DNA of 64,000 bases from QQWI01 sp964522015 (GCA_964522015.1 CAZFST010000013.1:39875-103874); one strand, 5' to 3'; shown: positions 9,083 through 17,664, numbered from the stretch's first letter. Notes: generated from the sequence alone by a model not told the origin. Numbers and translations are program-made.

Positions 9083-9480
9083 GAATCCTGATTGCAGAAG
9101 ATGATTATGTGAGCAGAAAGTTTTTGTTTAAGCTACTGTCTCAATTTGGTGAATGCGATGTCACCGTAGACGGCATGGAGGCCATTGAAGTGTTTCTAAT
9201 GTCTCTAGAAGAACAAAATTATTATGATCTTGTGTGTCTTGATATTATGATGCCAGAGGTCGATGGCATCAAAGTACTAAAAACCATGCGGAAACTGGAA
9301 GAAGAAAGAAATACACCAAAAGAAAAACGGGCGAAAATTATTATGACCACTGCCCTCAATCAAACCGATGAAGTGATGGAGTCGTTTGAGGCGGGGTCTG
9401 AGGGGTATGCAGTTAAACCAATAGATACGGACAAGTTTATGTCAGTCCTAAATAAACTGGGGTACTTCAAGCGAGCTTGA
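9079..9480 (+). CDS. CheY-like response regulator
   Basis: A 133-residue stand-alone receiver: E7-D8-D9, phospho-acceptor D55 (LVCLDIMMP), Thr of MTTAL and Lys of VKPID are all in place. It has no output domain. Its ATG overlaps the hybrid kinase stop (ATGA), so the two are translationally coupled and it is the obvious acceptor for the HPt at the kinase C-terminus. Receivers of this type (LDIMMPEVDGIKVLK) often act by protein-protein interaction. It is the last gene of the chemosensory operon; no terminator is evident before the foldase gene. Confidence 0.92.
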   Translation: MRILIAEDDYVSRKFLFKLLSQFGECDVTVDGMEAIEVFLMSLEEQNYYDLVCLDIMMPEVDGIKVLKTMRKLEEERNTPKEKRAKIIMTTALNQTDEVMESFEAGSEGYAVKPIDTDKFMSVLNKLGYFKRA

Positions 9481-9551
9481 CTTTACAAACTTCCATGGCT
9501 TTGATATGATGATGAACGAGTCGAATAATTCAAAGTAGAGAGGAATACACC

Positions 9552-10298
9552 ATGGAAAAAAAGATATTAGCTGTTGTAGATGGTCGTGAAATCACAAGTG
9601 AGCATTTAGCTTTTCTTGTACAGACAATTGGTGCTGAAAGAGCAAAACAGTTTCAAAGCGAGGAAGGTCAGTCTCAATTATTGCAAGAACTGATTAACCA
9701 AGAGCTTTTTTACTCATACGCTTTAGAAAATGGTCTTGAAAAACATGAAGCCTATGTTCAAGAAGTAGAAATTGTACAGGCCAATCTTTTAAAATCATAT
9801 GCTGTAAGAAGATTTCTGGAAGAGGTAACTGTGGATGAAAATGGCGCAAAAGCCTTTTATCAAGAAAACCCAGAGCAATTTCAAAAGCCAGAAACCATTA
9901 AAGCAAGTCATATTCTTGTATCAACACTAGAAGAAGCAGTCGCTGTAAAGGCTGCAATTGATGGTGGCTTAACATTTGAAGAAGCTGCTACACTTAATTC
10001 TAGTTGCCCTTCAAAAGAGCGTGGAGGCGATTTAGGGCAATTTGGTAGGGGTCAAATGGTGCCAGAATTTGAGAAAGCGGCATTTGAATTAGAAGTTGGC
10101 GCAATCTCGGAGCCAGTTCAAACACAGTTTGGCTTTCATTTGATTAGAGTGGACGAACAGCAAGCAGCTGAAACACTAGAATTCGAAATGGTTAAAGACC
10201 AAATTGCCAAGCATTTAGTGCAGCAGACCCAAAACCAAGCTTATTTCGCACAAATTGCTACGTTAAAGAATCAATACAACGTAACCATTAACGAATAG
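9552..10298 (+). CDS. Parvulin-type peptidyl-prolyl cis-trans isomerase, cytoplasmic
   Basis: A 248-residue foldase. An N-terminal SurA/trigger-factor-like helical region (about 1-110) is followed by a rotamase domain with the parvulin signature KASHILV, then SCPSKERGGDLGQFGRGQMV and TQFGFHLIRV. It has no signal peptide or lipobox, unlike PrsA, so it is predicted to act in the cytoplasm. GAGAGG at 9538-9543 precedes the ATG. It ends at a strong bidirectional terminator shared with the convergent pilus block. Confidence 0.92.
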   Translation: MEKKILAVVDGREITSEHLAFLVQTIGAERAKQFQSEEGQSQLLQELINQELFYSYALENGLEKHEAYVQEVEIVQANLLKSYAVRRFLEEVTVDENGAKAFYQENPEQFQKPETIKASHILVSTLEEAVAVKAAIDGGLTFEEAATLNSSCPSKERGGDLGQFGRGQMVPEFEKAAFELEVGAISEPVQTQFGFHLIRVDEQQAAETLEFEMVKDQIAKHLVQQTQNQAYFAQIATLKNQYNVTINE

Positions 10299-10324
10299 AA
10301 CTAGCTTCAAGGTTGAAGTGAAAA

Positions 10325-10369
10325 AGCCGTGGAATCCATTGTGTATAATGGGTTCCACGGCTTTTTTTA
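10325..10369. terminator. Bidirectional terminator between foldase and pilus operons
   Basis: An inverted repeat (AGCCGTGGAA...TTCCACGGCT) is flanked by A-rich sequence on the left and T7 on the right. It lies between two convergent genes and can stop transcription from both sides; the stop codon of the minus-strand gene overlaps the T-tract. Confidence 0.88.
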
Positions 10370-10912
10370 TGGTTGCTTTTGGTCTAAGTCAAATACAGGG
10401 GTTTCGGTTAGTGGATCGTCAAAGCCAGGCAGATTCTTGAATTCAAAGGCATCTTGCCACTGTTTATAGCTAACCAGTGATAATGGCGGTTGATTTGAAT
10501 CGGATTCTAGTGATACTAATAACTGGAGCGTAATGTGTTTTGGCGGTTTTTCTTCAGTAGTTGAGATCACAAGACTGAGCTCTCTCATGTTATTTTTGAT
10601 AGCACCCCATTTTAGGACTTGTGTTCCAAATGCTTCTTCAACCTGGTCTTCAATTAATTCAGTACGTGCATCTAACTTTGTGGGTGATGCGAGTCTAGCT
10701 TCTTGAACAATCTGGTGGATGGTGGCAAGGGCTGTGGCGCTATCTACTTCCAATTGATAATAAGACTGAAGCCATAACTGTTTCTTTTGAGCTAATCTAA
10801 CACCTGAAAGGGAAGTTGTTAGAATTGCGAGACCAAGTACAATCAAAACAACCATCATCACGATGACTAGAATTGATGTAGCGCCTTTACGTTTGTGGTT
10901 AGGCATGTTCAA
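10367..10912 (-). CDS. PilX-like pilus assembly protein (single TM)
   Basis: A 181-residue protein with a short positive N-terminus (HKRKG), one hydrophobic helix (about 12-36) and a polar extracellular domain. This is PilX/minor-pilin-like organisation, but without a classical cleavage motif. The start is probably TTG at 10912: GGGGGG of the upstream gene's 3' end lies 7 bases before it, whereas the ATG two codons later is too far for that site. It is the last gene of the minus-strand type IV pilus operon, one base after the previous stop, so translation is likely coupled. Confidence 0.65.
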   Translation of the reverse strand: MNMPNHKRKGATSILVIVMMVVLIVLGLAILTTSLSGVRLAQKKQLWLQSYYQLEVDSATALATIHQIVQEARLASPTKLDARTELIEDQVEEAFGTQVLKWGAIKNNMRELSLVISTTEEKPPKHITLQLLVSLESDSNQPPLSLVSYKQWQDAFEFKNLPGFDDPLTETPVFDLDQKQP

Positions 10913-10913
10913 A

Positions 10914-11315
10914 TCACATCCCCCCTTTTACATAATGGGCTGTTTGAATGGATACCAGCTCAACTAATTTGACGTCTATCACCTTAACATTTAAGTGAAG
11001 CAATCGTTTTAAGTTTTCATCGGGATTAACTGACAAGGTGACAGTGTACTGGGCCCTATCTTTGGTAGTCACTTCTTGCCAGATGTCGTTGTAATACTTA
11101 ATTTGTGTTAAGTTTGTTTCAGCCATTAGTGTTGCTTTAGCGGCCTCGATTGTATTGGCAGCATAGAGGGTTGCGAGATTTTGCGTTTGAGCTTTCTGAC
11201 TAAGATCATTTGAAGTCAAGAAAAGTTGCAAAATCACAACACTGACAATGCTAAGAAATGCAATCGAGAAGATAATTTCAACTAAGGTGAAACCATTTGA
11301 AGTTCTATTTTTCAT
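10914..11315 (-). CDS. Type IV minor pilin/pseudopilin
   Basis: A 133-residue protein with a textbook prepilin leader: NG|FTLVEIIFSIAFLS, with cleavage after Gly and the conserved Glu at +5. An N-terminal hydrophobic helix that packs the pilus core follows. The C-terminal domain is short and beta-rich. The leader needs a prepilin peptidase, which is not encoded here. GGTAGG lies upstream of the ATG. By size and PilV/GspI-like organisation it is probably a minor pilin; no major-pilin gene is seen. Confidence 0.88.
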   Translation of the reverse strand: MKNRTSNGFTLVEIIFSIAFLSIVSVVILQLFLTSNDLSQKAQTQNLATLYAANTIEAAKATLMAETNLTQIKYYNDIWQEVTTKDRAQYTVTLSVNPDENLKRLLHLNVKVIDVKLVELVSIQTAHYVKGGM

Positions 11316-11322
11316 TGGCCAC

Positions 11323-11814
11323 CTACCTTGAACGCAGGGAAATTACCTGCTGTAGAATTGTATCTTTGCCGTCAATTTCGTGGTTATAAAACAAGGTAAT
11401 GGTTTGAGTCTGTTGATTAAAAGAAAGCTTTAAACCGGTCAGTGGCACAATTGGAGTGGAAATCTGAGGATCGATAGGTCCATCTGTATAGCACTCATAA
11501 AGAATGCCATCTTTATAGTAGACATAGGTTTTTAGACCTACTTCAGTACCGCCATGACTCACTGAGAATGCGGCATCAATGCCCTCTGTAGCTTCTGGAA
11601 ATTCAATAGCGCCAAATTCATCGTTTTGACGAATCACCATATTGACATAGGACATGGCAATACGTAAATTTTCTTCCTTCTCGCGATGGCTAAGGGTTTT
11701 TTGAAAAGTTGCACTCCCTTGTACAATTAAAACTGCCACTGCAATGGCGAAAATCATCATGAGAATGACCACTAAAAAGGATTCGATGGCAACATTTTTT
11801 CTTCTACTGCTCAT
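11323..11814 (-). CDS. DUF4860-like pilus-associated protein
   Basis: A 163-residue protein with a basic N-terminus (SSRRKN), a single hydrophobic segment at about 10-32 and a beta-rich exposed domain. It resembles DUF4860 proteins found in clostridial type IV pilus clusters. It lacks a G|FTLxE cleavage site, so it may remain a membrane protein or use a non-standard leader. GGAGG precedes the ATG, which overlaps the preceding stop by 4 bases. Role unknown; position implies pilus assembly. Confidence 0.7.
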   Translation of the reverse strand: MSSRRKNVAIESFLVVILMMIFAIAVAVLIVQGSATFQKTLSHREKEENLRIAMSYVNMVIRQNDEFGAIEFPEATEGIDAAFSVSHGGTEVGLKTYVYYKDGILYECYTDGPIDPQISTPIVPLTGLKLSFNQQTQTITLFYNHEIDGKDTILQQVISLRSR

Positions 11815-12155
11815 TGTGCACCTCCATCTTTAACCGGAAGTGGGTTTAAGGGAATCACGCGAATGTCTGGAAGGACATTCGATGCAAAGACTTCGTAATA
11901 ATAGAGGTAACGCTCTCGTTTGAGAATAAGTCCGTAATTATCTTCAAGATACGTCAAGTCCGGCGGATAACTGCCTTCTGAAGCGTAGCACTGAATGGCA
12001 TACCGTTCTATTGTGGCTTTTTCGGTGGCGATGTCAGCAACGTATCGATTATCTTTGTATTGTAAAAGACCAATAATCAATAGGACTACCGCCGCCAAAA
12101 TAAAGGGCAGCACCAGTAATTGAGAAAGGGTGCTGGGGGCGTGTTTGGCTTTCAT
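11811..12155 (-). CDS. Small membrane-anchored protein of the pilus operon
   Basis: A 114-residue protein with one transmembrane helix at about 12-29 (LVLPFILAAVVLLIIGLL) followed by an exposed domain containing CYASEGSYPPDLTYLEDNYG. That last text is like the conserved loop of short type IV pilins and pseudopilins (YPPDLTYL...), although the leader lacks the Gly/Glu cleavage motif. GAGGAGG precedes the ATG. It lies directly after pilC and overlaps the next gene by 4 bases. It may be a pilin-like assembly factor (inference). Confidence 0.65.
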   Translation of the reverse strand: MKAKHAPSTLSQLLVLPFILAAVVLLIIGLLQYKDNRYVADIATEKATIERYAIQCYASEGSYPPDLTYLEDNYGLILKRERYLYYYEVFASNVLPDIRVIPLNPLPVKDGGAQ

Positions 12156-12168
12156 GTGGGCCTCCTCA

Positions 12169-13218
12169 CTAACCGATGGCGTTCATGATATTGATAATGG
12201 GAAGAATAACCGAAATGAGAATGACGCCAACTAAAGAAGATAGAATGATGATGAGAAGGGGCTCAATCACGGTAGTTAGACGATCTAATCTGTTGTCCAG
12301 TTCTTTTTCCATGGTGTCTGCCGCCTTGTCTAGCATGCGGTCCATATGCCCTGTGCTTTGGGCGATGGTAAACAGTTTGATGAGTACCCAGGGGAAGAGG
12401 TTTAAAGATTCTAAAACTTTATCGGGCATTTCACCTTCATTCAGGCGGCTAGCAGCGCTATTGAGCTTTTTCTTTACGTAGGTATTGGTAAATATGGGTT
12501 CGATAAGTTTGATGCCCATACCCAGATTGACACCGCTACGAATTAATAATGCCAGGTTTCTTGAAAATCGTATTGCCGTAATGGCAGAAACGATTTGACT
12601 CTGAATTGGCAGCTTAAATGCTAATTGATCAAAAAACTCGGTTCCCTTTGGTGTTCGCTTATAGAAAAAACCAGCGAAGAACAAAGCGAGAAACCCGATG
12701 ATAATCCAGAGAATGTTGTCGCCAATCCACAAACTGGTCTGCATGATCACATAAGTAAAACCAGGCATATCACCACCAAGAGAAAGGAGAATGTCGTTAA
12801 ACATTGGTAAGACTTCAATCACTAAGAGGAGAATGACCCCAAACATTAAAACAGAAAGAATGATTGGGTATGTGATAGCTGCTTTAACTTTTGCGGTTGT
12901 ATCCATTTCCTTTTCAAAGGCTTCAGCGATTTGGTTAAGTGTATTGGCCAGTTCGCCGCTTTGTTCACCAATTTTGATCATGGTTACCATAAATGTTGTG
13001 AAGATTGATTCTCTTTTTTCCATCACTTCACTAAGCGACATCCCTTGACTAATTTCACCTAACATCTGGCCGATGATGTCTTGGAGCTTATCATTTTGGG
13101 TTTTATCCTTGATGAGGTTCAAGCCTTCATAAAGAGAAACGTCGGAATCAATGACCAGTGACAATTGCCTAGAAAAAATGATCAATTCTTGCTTGCTGAA
13201 AGCATTGGGGTTCTTCAT
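12169..13218 (-). CDS. pilC: Type IV pilus / type II secretion inner-membrane platform protein PilC (GspF family)
   Basis: A 349-residue GspF-family protein: two homologous cytoplasmic helical domains (FSRQLSLVIDSDVSLYEGLN and FSRNLALLIRSGVNLGMG) separated and followed by hydrophobic segments (about 115-135, 165-190, 320-345). PilC is the membrane platform on which the assembly and retraction ATPases act. AAGGAG precedes the ATG. It lies just downstream of pilT. The usual PilB assembly ATPase is absent from this operon, so assembly must use an ATPase encoded elsewhere. Confidence 0.93.
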   Translation of the reverse strand: MKNPNAFSKQELIIFSRQLSLVIDSDVSLYEGLNLIKDKTQNDKLQDIIGQMLGEISQGMSLSEVMEKRESIFTTFMVTMIKIGEQSGELANTLNQIAEAFEKEMDTTAKVKAAITYPIILSVLMFGVILLLVIEVLPMFNDILLSLGGDMPGFTYVIMQTSLWIGDNILWIIIGFLALFFAGFFYKRTPKGTEFFDQLAFKLPIQSQIVSAITAIRFSRNLALLIRSGVNLGMGIKLIEPIFTNTYVKKKLNSAASRLNEGEMPDKVLESLNLFPWVLIKLFTIAQSTGHMDRMLDKAADTMEKELDNRLDRLTTVIEPLLIIILSSLVGVILISVILPIINIMNAIG

Positions 13219-13238
13219 AGATTAAACTCCTTTCTAAA

Positions 13239-14318
13239 CTACATATTGAGATATGTTTCGAAAAGCGGAAGGTCGTTGACCCTAAGGGCTGCTTCGCTTT
13301 GAGCAATAACATCGTCCTTAACCAGTTTGGCAAGTGTTCTTTCTAGGGAATGCATGCCTTGGCTCATGCCGTTTTGAATCAAGTTGTTTATTTGGTAATG
13401 TTTGCCTTCTCTTATGAGGTTTCTTACGGCGGGGGTGACGACCATTACCTCAGTAACGAGAATTAGGCCAGTACCATCTTTTCTTGGAATAAGTTGCTGA
13501 GAGACCACACCTTCTAAGACCGTGGCCAATTGACTTTTCACTTGTGCTTGCTGCTCGGTGGAAAAGGCATCTAGGATACGGTCAATCACCTTGACGGCAC
13601 CATTTGTATGGATTGTTGAAAGCACTAAATGGCCTGTTTCTGCTGCTGTCATGGCAATGGAGATGGTCTCGTAGTCTCGCATTTCACCGAGCATAATGAC
13701 ATCTGGATCTTCTCTAAGTGACGCTTTAAGGGCACTGGCAAAACTAATGGCATCATCTCCCACTTCCTTTTGGGTTACCAGGCTCATTTGATGCCGGTGC
13801 AAATATTCTACAGGATCTTCTATAGTGGTAATGTGATAACTGTAACTTTCGTTAATGCGCTTGATCATACTAGCCAGGGTTGTGGACTTGCCACTACCTG
13901 TGGCCCCTGCCACTAAAATGAGTCCTTTTGATTTTGTGAGAAAGGTCTCCACATTGCTAGGTAATCCCAAGGTTTCGAGCGGTGGTATTTCCAGTGGCAA
14001 TGAGCGTAAAGCAAGGGCGACTGTACCTCTTTGAAGATAGAAATTACAACGAAAACGACCGAAGTTTTGCTTTGAATAGGATAGGTCGACGGTCTTTTCC
14101 CTCATGAGTTTTTCGTACTTTTGATCCGTAAGGTAAAAATCAGCGATATCTTTCATCATTGGGGGCAAGAGCTTCTCTGTGTTTTCAATGGGGACAAGTT
14201 TTGAATTGACCCTCATAAGGGGCACACTGCCAACGCAAAGGTGAATATCAGTAGCCCGGTGTTTCAGAGATTCGGTTAAGAGATAGTCCATATACGTGGT
14301 AATATCATCAATAATCAT
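13239..14318 (-). CDS. pilT: Twitching motility retraction ATPase PilT
   Basis: A 359-residue PilT-type ATPase. It has an N-terminal PAS-like domain (ATDIHLCVGSVPLMRVN), Walker A GATGSGKSTT, Asp box TTIEDPVEYLH, Walker B LREDPDVIMLGEMRD and His box TAAETGHLVLSTIHTN. Length and the closing ATPase text (VVSQQLIPRKDG) fit PilT rather than PilB, which is longer and has a metal-binding C-terminus. PilT depolymerises pili and powers twitching. It is cytoplasmic and sits between a receiver protein and pilC, so pilus retraction may be controlled by the two-component system. Confidence 0.93.
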   Translation of the reverse strand: MIIDDITTYMDYLLTESLKHRATDIHLCVGSVPLMRVNSKLVPIENTEKLLPPMMKDIADFYLTDQKYEKLMREKTVDLSYSKQNFGRFRCNFYLQRGTVALALRSLPLEIPPLETLGLPSNVETFLTKSKGLILVAGATGSGKSTTLASMIKRINESYSYHITTIEDPVEYLHRHQMSLVTQKEVGDDAISFASALKASLREDPDVIMLGEMRDYETISIAMTAAETGHLVLSTIHTNGAVKVIDRILDAFSTEQQAQVKSQLATVLEGVVSQQLIPRKDGTGLILVTEVMVVTPAVRNLIREGKHYQINNLIQNGMSQGMHSLERTLAKLVKDDVIAQSEAALRVNDLPLFETYLNM

Positions 14319-14333
14319 AAAGATTCCTTTCGT

Positions 14334-15113
14334 TTAATTAATATTTCCGAGGTATTTGCCAACTTTTAATTTCAAATCTTGAGGTTTTAGGGGTTTAATT
14401 AAGTAACCTTTTGCTTTTAATGCATAGGCTTTTAAGATGGTAGCCTCATCTGAGGTACTGGAGAAAAGAAGCATAATCGTGTGTTCGTCATGGCCTTCAA
14501 TTTTTATTTTCTTCAGTAAATCAAAACCATCCATAATGGGAATGTCTAAGTCGCTGAGGATTAAATCCGGCTTGTGGTGGAGATAAAGCTCGTAGCCAGC
14601 TGCTCCGTCATAAGCATGCTGAACTTCAATGGGATCATTCTTATAGAGATCTTTGACAATCGCGTGCATCAGACGGTCATCTGAGATATACAATATTTTT
14701 TGCTTTTGTTGTGGTTGTGGTTGTGGTTGTGGTTGTGGTTGGGCTCTTGGAGGTGTCTCTGTAGCCCCCTTATGTAAAGCTTTTGAAAGATGCGCGGTGA
14801 GTTCCTCTTCTAAGCGATAGTCGCTTAGGGGAATGATGCCTTCAATGTCGATTTCATCTGTTGCGTTTTGTATTAAAAAACTTTGAGCATTTTTTAAGTA
14901 GGGAAATTTCTTTAAAAGGATTTGATGTACTGTGACACCGTTTTCGTCGTCATCGTAGTCTTGAGCCAATATAAAGGCTTGATGGGGCATGCCCTCTTCA
15001 ATATCCATGAGTTCATCCGGTGAATAACATTCGATTTCATGCTCATATAAATGTGCAACGTGGCGGGCAATCCGCTTATGGTTACGATTTGACAGTATCG
15101 CCAGTATTCTCAT
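14334..15113 (-). CDS. Response regulator protein with poly-(Pro-Gln) linker
   Basis: About 259 residues. An N-terminal 125-residue domain of unknown function (MRILAILSNRNHKRIARHVA) is joined by a tandem Pro-Gln linker to a C-terminal receiver (ILYISDDRLMHAIVK, phospho-acceptor in DLILSDLDIP, Lys of LIKPLK). There is no DNA-binding domain. An upstream in-frame GTG at 15143 exists, but GAGGAGG centred near 15122 clearly serves the ATG at 15113. It is the first gene of the pilT-pilC operon and probably links a phosphorelay to pilus function (inference). Confidence 0.85.
   Translation of the reverse strand: MRILAILSNRNHKRIARHVAHLYEHEIECYSPDELMDIEEGMPHQAFILAQDYDDDENGVTVHQILLKKFPYLKNAQSFLIQNATDEIDIEGIIPLSDYRLEEELTAHLSKALHKGATETPPRAQPQPQPQPQPQQKQKILYISDDRLMHAIVKDLYKNDPIEVQHAYDGAAGYELYLHHKPDLILSDLDIPIMDGFDLLKKIKIEGHDEHTIMLLFSSTSDEATILKAYALKAKGYLIKPLKPQDLKLKVGKYLGNIN
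14708..14741 (-). repeat. Hexanucleotide tandem repeat encoding (Pro-Gln)n
   Basis: Five to six copies of the 6-bp unit GGTTGT (read as CAACCA on the coding strand) encode the Pro-Gln linker of the receiver protein. The unit length is a multiple of three, so slippage changes linker length without a frameshift. Confidence 0.85.
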
Positions 15114-15241
15114 CCTTGCCTCCTCGATTATGTTCCAAAACACTTCTTACATTAGAAATATCCTTTTTGAACACAATTAAACAAAAACCCTGTTTTGGGC
15201 GAAAAATAACCGAATCTATGGTTTGGTGGTCAAACTTGCTT

Positions 15242-15269
15242 TTGACATCCAAACCATATATGCTACAAT
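15242..15269 (+). promoter_or_regulatory. Sigma-A-type promoter for yhaM-plsC
   Basis: TTGACA at 15242-15247 and TACAAT at 15264-15269 have a 16-bp spacer, ending 34 bases before the ATG of the YhaM-like gene. Both hexamers are near consensus. Confidence 0.75.
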
Positions 15270-15303
15270 AATAGGCGTGAATCATCATAGAAAGAGGTTA
15301 AAT

Positions 15304-16260
15304 ATGTTTAAAACAATCGATCAATTTGAAGTTGGTGAAGATATTCAAGGTTATTTTTTAGTGAAGGTTGCGGCGGTTAAGCAAACCGCTGCTGGGAAAA
15401 AATATTTAGATACAACCCTTATGGACGCCACTGGGGAAATCAATGCAAAAGTCTGGGATGCAGAAGACGCGTTACTAACCATTTTTAAAGAAGGCGAGAT
15501 TGTTAAAATCACCGCTAAGTGCAACAGTTGGCAGAGTCAACGTCAATTGAGCGTTCAAAAATACCGACCCATTAATGCTGCTGATAATATGAGTGTGGAA
15601 TCATTTGTTCCCACTGCTCCCATAAAAGCGGAAATACTCTATGATAATATTATAGCCTCAATTGATGCTATGCACCACCCTGATATCAAAAAAATTGTCA
15701 GGGGACTTGTGGTAGACCGTAAGGAAAAGCTACTTTTTTACCCTGCAGCTAAATCCAATCATCACGCTGTGCGCTCAGGGCTTATGTATCACATCTATCG
15801 CATGTTAGAACTTGGAAAAGTCATGGCAGGTGTTTATCCTGACATTAATCTTGACCTGCTAAATGCAGGCATTATTCTACATGATCTATGCAAAATTGAT
15901 GAAATGGCTACAAATCAACTTGGCTTGGTCAGTGAATATACCAAAGTCGGCAACTTATTAGGGCATATTACACTGGGTATTCAATTGATTGGTGAGAAAG
16001 GCAAAGCCCTTCACATCAATCAAGAGGTCATTGAGTTACTGCAGCATATGCTCTTGTCACACCACTACGAGCCAGAGTTTGGAAGTCCTAAAAAGCCGAT
16101 GTTCTTAGAGGCAGAAATGCTCCATCACATTGATATGATCGATGCTCGTGTCTACGATATCAGCAAAGCCATCACCGAAACAAAAGTGGGCGAGTTTTCT
16201 GATCCGATTTGGTCCATGGAAAAACGTCGTATGTACAACCACGGACTGAATGAGAGGTAA
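15304..16260 (+). CDS. yhaM: 3'-5' exoribonuclease YhaM family (OB-fold plus HD domain)
   Basis: A 318-residue protein. An N-terminal OB-fold (about 1-95; MDATGEINAKVWDAED) precedes an HD phosphohydrolase domain with SNHHAVRSGLMYHIYRM, ILHDLCKI and LLSHHYEPEFGSPKKP. This is the YhaM architecture; B. subtilis YhaM is a Mn-dependent 3'-5' exonuclease on RNA and DNA. The ATG at 15304 is chosen because AAAGAGG at 15290-15296 lies just upstream and the OB fold starts right after it; the longer frame to 15223 would span the promoter. The stop overlaps the next ATG. Confidence 0.9.
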   Translation: MFKTIDQFEVGEDIQGYFLVKVAAVKQTAAGKKYLDTTLMDATGEINAKVWDAEDALLTIFKEGEIVKITAKCNSWQSQRQLSVQKYRPINAADNMSVESFVPTAPIKAEILYDNIIASIDAMHHPDIKKIVRGLVVDRKEKLLFYPAAKSNHHAVRSGLMYHIYRMLELGKVMAGVYPDINLDLLNAGIILHDLCKIDEMATNQLGLVSEYTKVGNLLGHITLGIQLIGEKGKALHINQEVIELLQHMLLSHHYEPEFGSPKKPMFLEAEMLHHIDMIDARVYDISKAITETKVGEFSDPIWSMEKRRMYNHGLNER

Positions 16261-16979
16261 TGATGAAATTTCTTTGGATTGCAGTGAGGGTCATTGCATA
16301 CATGCTTTGGATGCTTAAAGATCTCGCTTATGGTCGCTGGTTACTAAAAAAAGGCAGGCTAGTAGAAAAAGATGCTTTGGTTTGGCGAATTGCAGTGAGA
16401 TGGTCAAAATTCTGTGTGGGTGTCACTAAGAGCACTGTTGAACTGATTGGAGCAGAAAACCTGCCTCCTGTGGATGAGCCAGTACTGGTAGTTGCAAATC
16501 ACCAGTCTGCATTTGATATTCCCTTTATACTAGGTTATTTAAATCGTCCTATTGGCTTTATTTCAAAAAAAGAAAATCGGAAGATTCCCCTGTTAGGACC
16601 CTGGTTAGAACTAGGCAACTGTGTTTTTATTGACAGAGGTAATCCTAGAGAGGCCGTAAAGAGCATCGCCAGTGGGGCGGCTTTACTAAAAGGTGGCTAT
16701 GCCCAGGCCCTTTTTCCTGAAGGGACCCGTTCTTTAGACGGTAGCATCCAACCCTTTAAAGCTGGTGGTTTTAAACTGGCTGAGAAGGCCGGTGTTCGGA
16801 TTGTACCGGTGACATTAGTCAATGGCAATCATTTAATGCCTAAGGGTACCTTTAAAATTCGGGCGCAAAAAATCAAGATTATTGTCTCTCCAGCAATTGA
16901 TATGACGGGGATGAGTACCAATGAGATTGCCCAGATGACCCATGATATCGTCGAAAAAAATCTGGCTAAGTACAGCTAA
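16260..16979 (+). CDS. plsC: 1-acyl-sn-glycerol-3-phosphate acyltransferase
   Basis: A 239-residue PlsC/AGPAT enzyme that acylates lysophosphatidate to phosphatidate in phospholipid synthesis. The HX4D catalytic motif NHQSAFD and the phosphate-binding FPEGTRS are present, with a hydrophobic N-terminus (about 3-20) for membrane association. The start ATG overlaps the yhaM stop (TAATG), so translation is coupled. A second ATG directly follows. It ends at a strong hairpin terminator. Confidence 0.92.
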   Translation: MMKFLWIAVRVIAYMLWMLKDLAYGRWLLKKGRLVEKDALVWRIAVRWSKFCVGVTKSTVELIGAENLPPVDEPVLVVANHQSAFDIPFILGYLNRPIGFISKKENRKIPLLGPWLELGNCVFIDRGNPREAVKSIASGAALLKGGYAQALFPEGTRSLDGSIQPFKAGGFKLAEKAGVRIVPVTLVNGNHLMPKGTFKIRAQKIKIIVSPAIDMTGMSTNEIAQMTHDIVEKNLAKYS

Positions 16980-16980
16980 A

Positions 16981-17034
16981 AAAAGGGCTGTGTCCTGCTA
17001 TCGTTTTCGCGACAGCAAGGCACAGCCCTTTTAA
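16981..17034. terminator. Terminator after plsC, facing the convergent SEC-C gene
   Basis: AAAAGGGCTGTG at 16981-16992 pairs with CACAGCCCTTTT at 17021-17032, enclosing a partly paired loop. Flanking A-run and T-run suggest use from both sides. Confidence 0.82.
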
Positions 17035-17079
17035 TAATTTTTCAAACGAAAAAATATATTTTCTTTCAGAAAATCGCTA

Positions 17080-17583
17080 TTAAGCGTTTTGACCACAGCA
17101 TTTTTTGTATTTCTTGCCACTGCCACAAGTACATGGATCATTACGGCCAATTTTTTCTTCTTTAACAACAGTTTTAGATTGCATATAAGCTTTTCTAATG
17201 GCTTTGCGCTTTTCTGTATCAAAGATTGTTTCCCAAACTGGTAATTCATATAACCAATCTGCTTTAGCAGCATGCATATTAAAAAGAAGCTTCTCGTAAT
17301 CGATGGTGATGCTAACTTCTGAAGATTCTTCAAGAACGTCAAGATCAACTGGTGTCTCGATGCTCGTATTGATGCCATCAAGGAAACCTAGGATTTCAAG
17401 GGTTGTCATGTGATACGTGTGTGCTAGTTCTGTTACAGTGCCAGCAACAACTGTTTGCTTTGCTGTTAAAATAGCATCGTAAGCATTTTTTTCTTTTTCA
17501 AAATATGCGTGCCAGTATTTGTCGTAAGCGCCTTGATCGTCAAAATCCGAACCAGCCTCTTGCCATCTTTCATATAAACTCAT
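17080..17583 (-). CDS. SEC-C motif domain protein
   Basis: A 167-residue protein. The N-terminal 140 residues are helical and charged; the C-terminus carries the zinc-binding SEC-C motif NDPCTCGSGKKYKKCCG, as at the SecA C-terminus and in many small bacterial proteins. There is no membrane segment. AAAGGAT lies upstream of the ATG at 17583. The N-terminal domain (YERWQEAGSDFDDQGAYDKY) recurs in clostridial SEC-C proteins of unknown function. It is a monocistronic unit convergent with plsC. Confidence 0.85.
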   Translation of the reverse strand: MSLYERWQEAGSDFDDQGAYDKYWHAYFEKEKNAYDAILTAKQTVVAGTVTELAHTYHMTTLEILGFLDGINTSIETPVDLDVLEESSEVSITIDYEKLLFNMHAAKADWLYELPVWETIFDTEKRKAIRKAYMQSKTVVKEEKIGRNDPCTCGSGKKYKKCCGQNA

Positions 17584-17664
17584 TAGGGTTCATCCTTTCT
17601 GTGCGCTGATTGCGCAATTCCACGTGACATTATATCATAAAAATCATAAAAGTGGAGGTATCTT

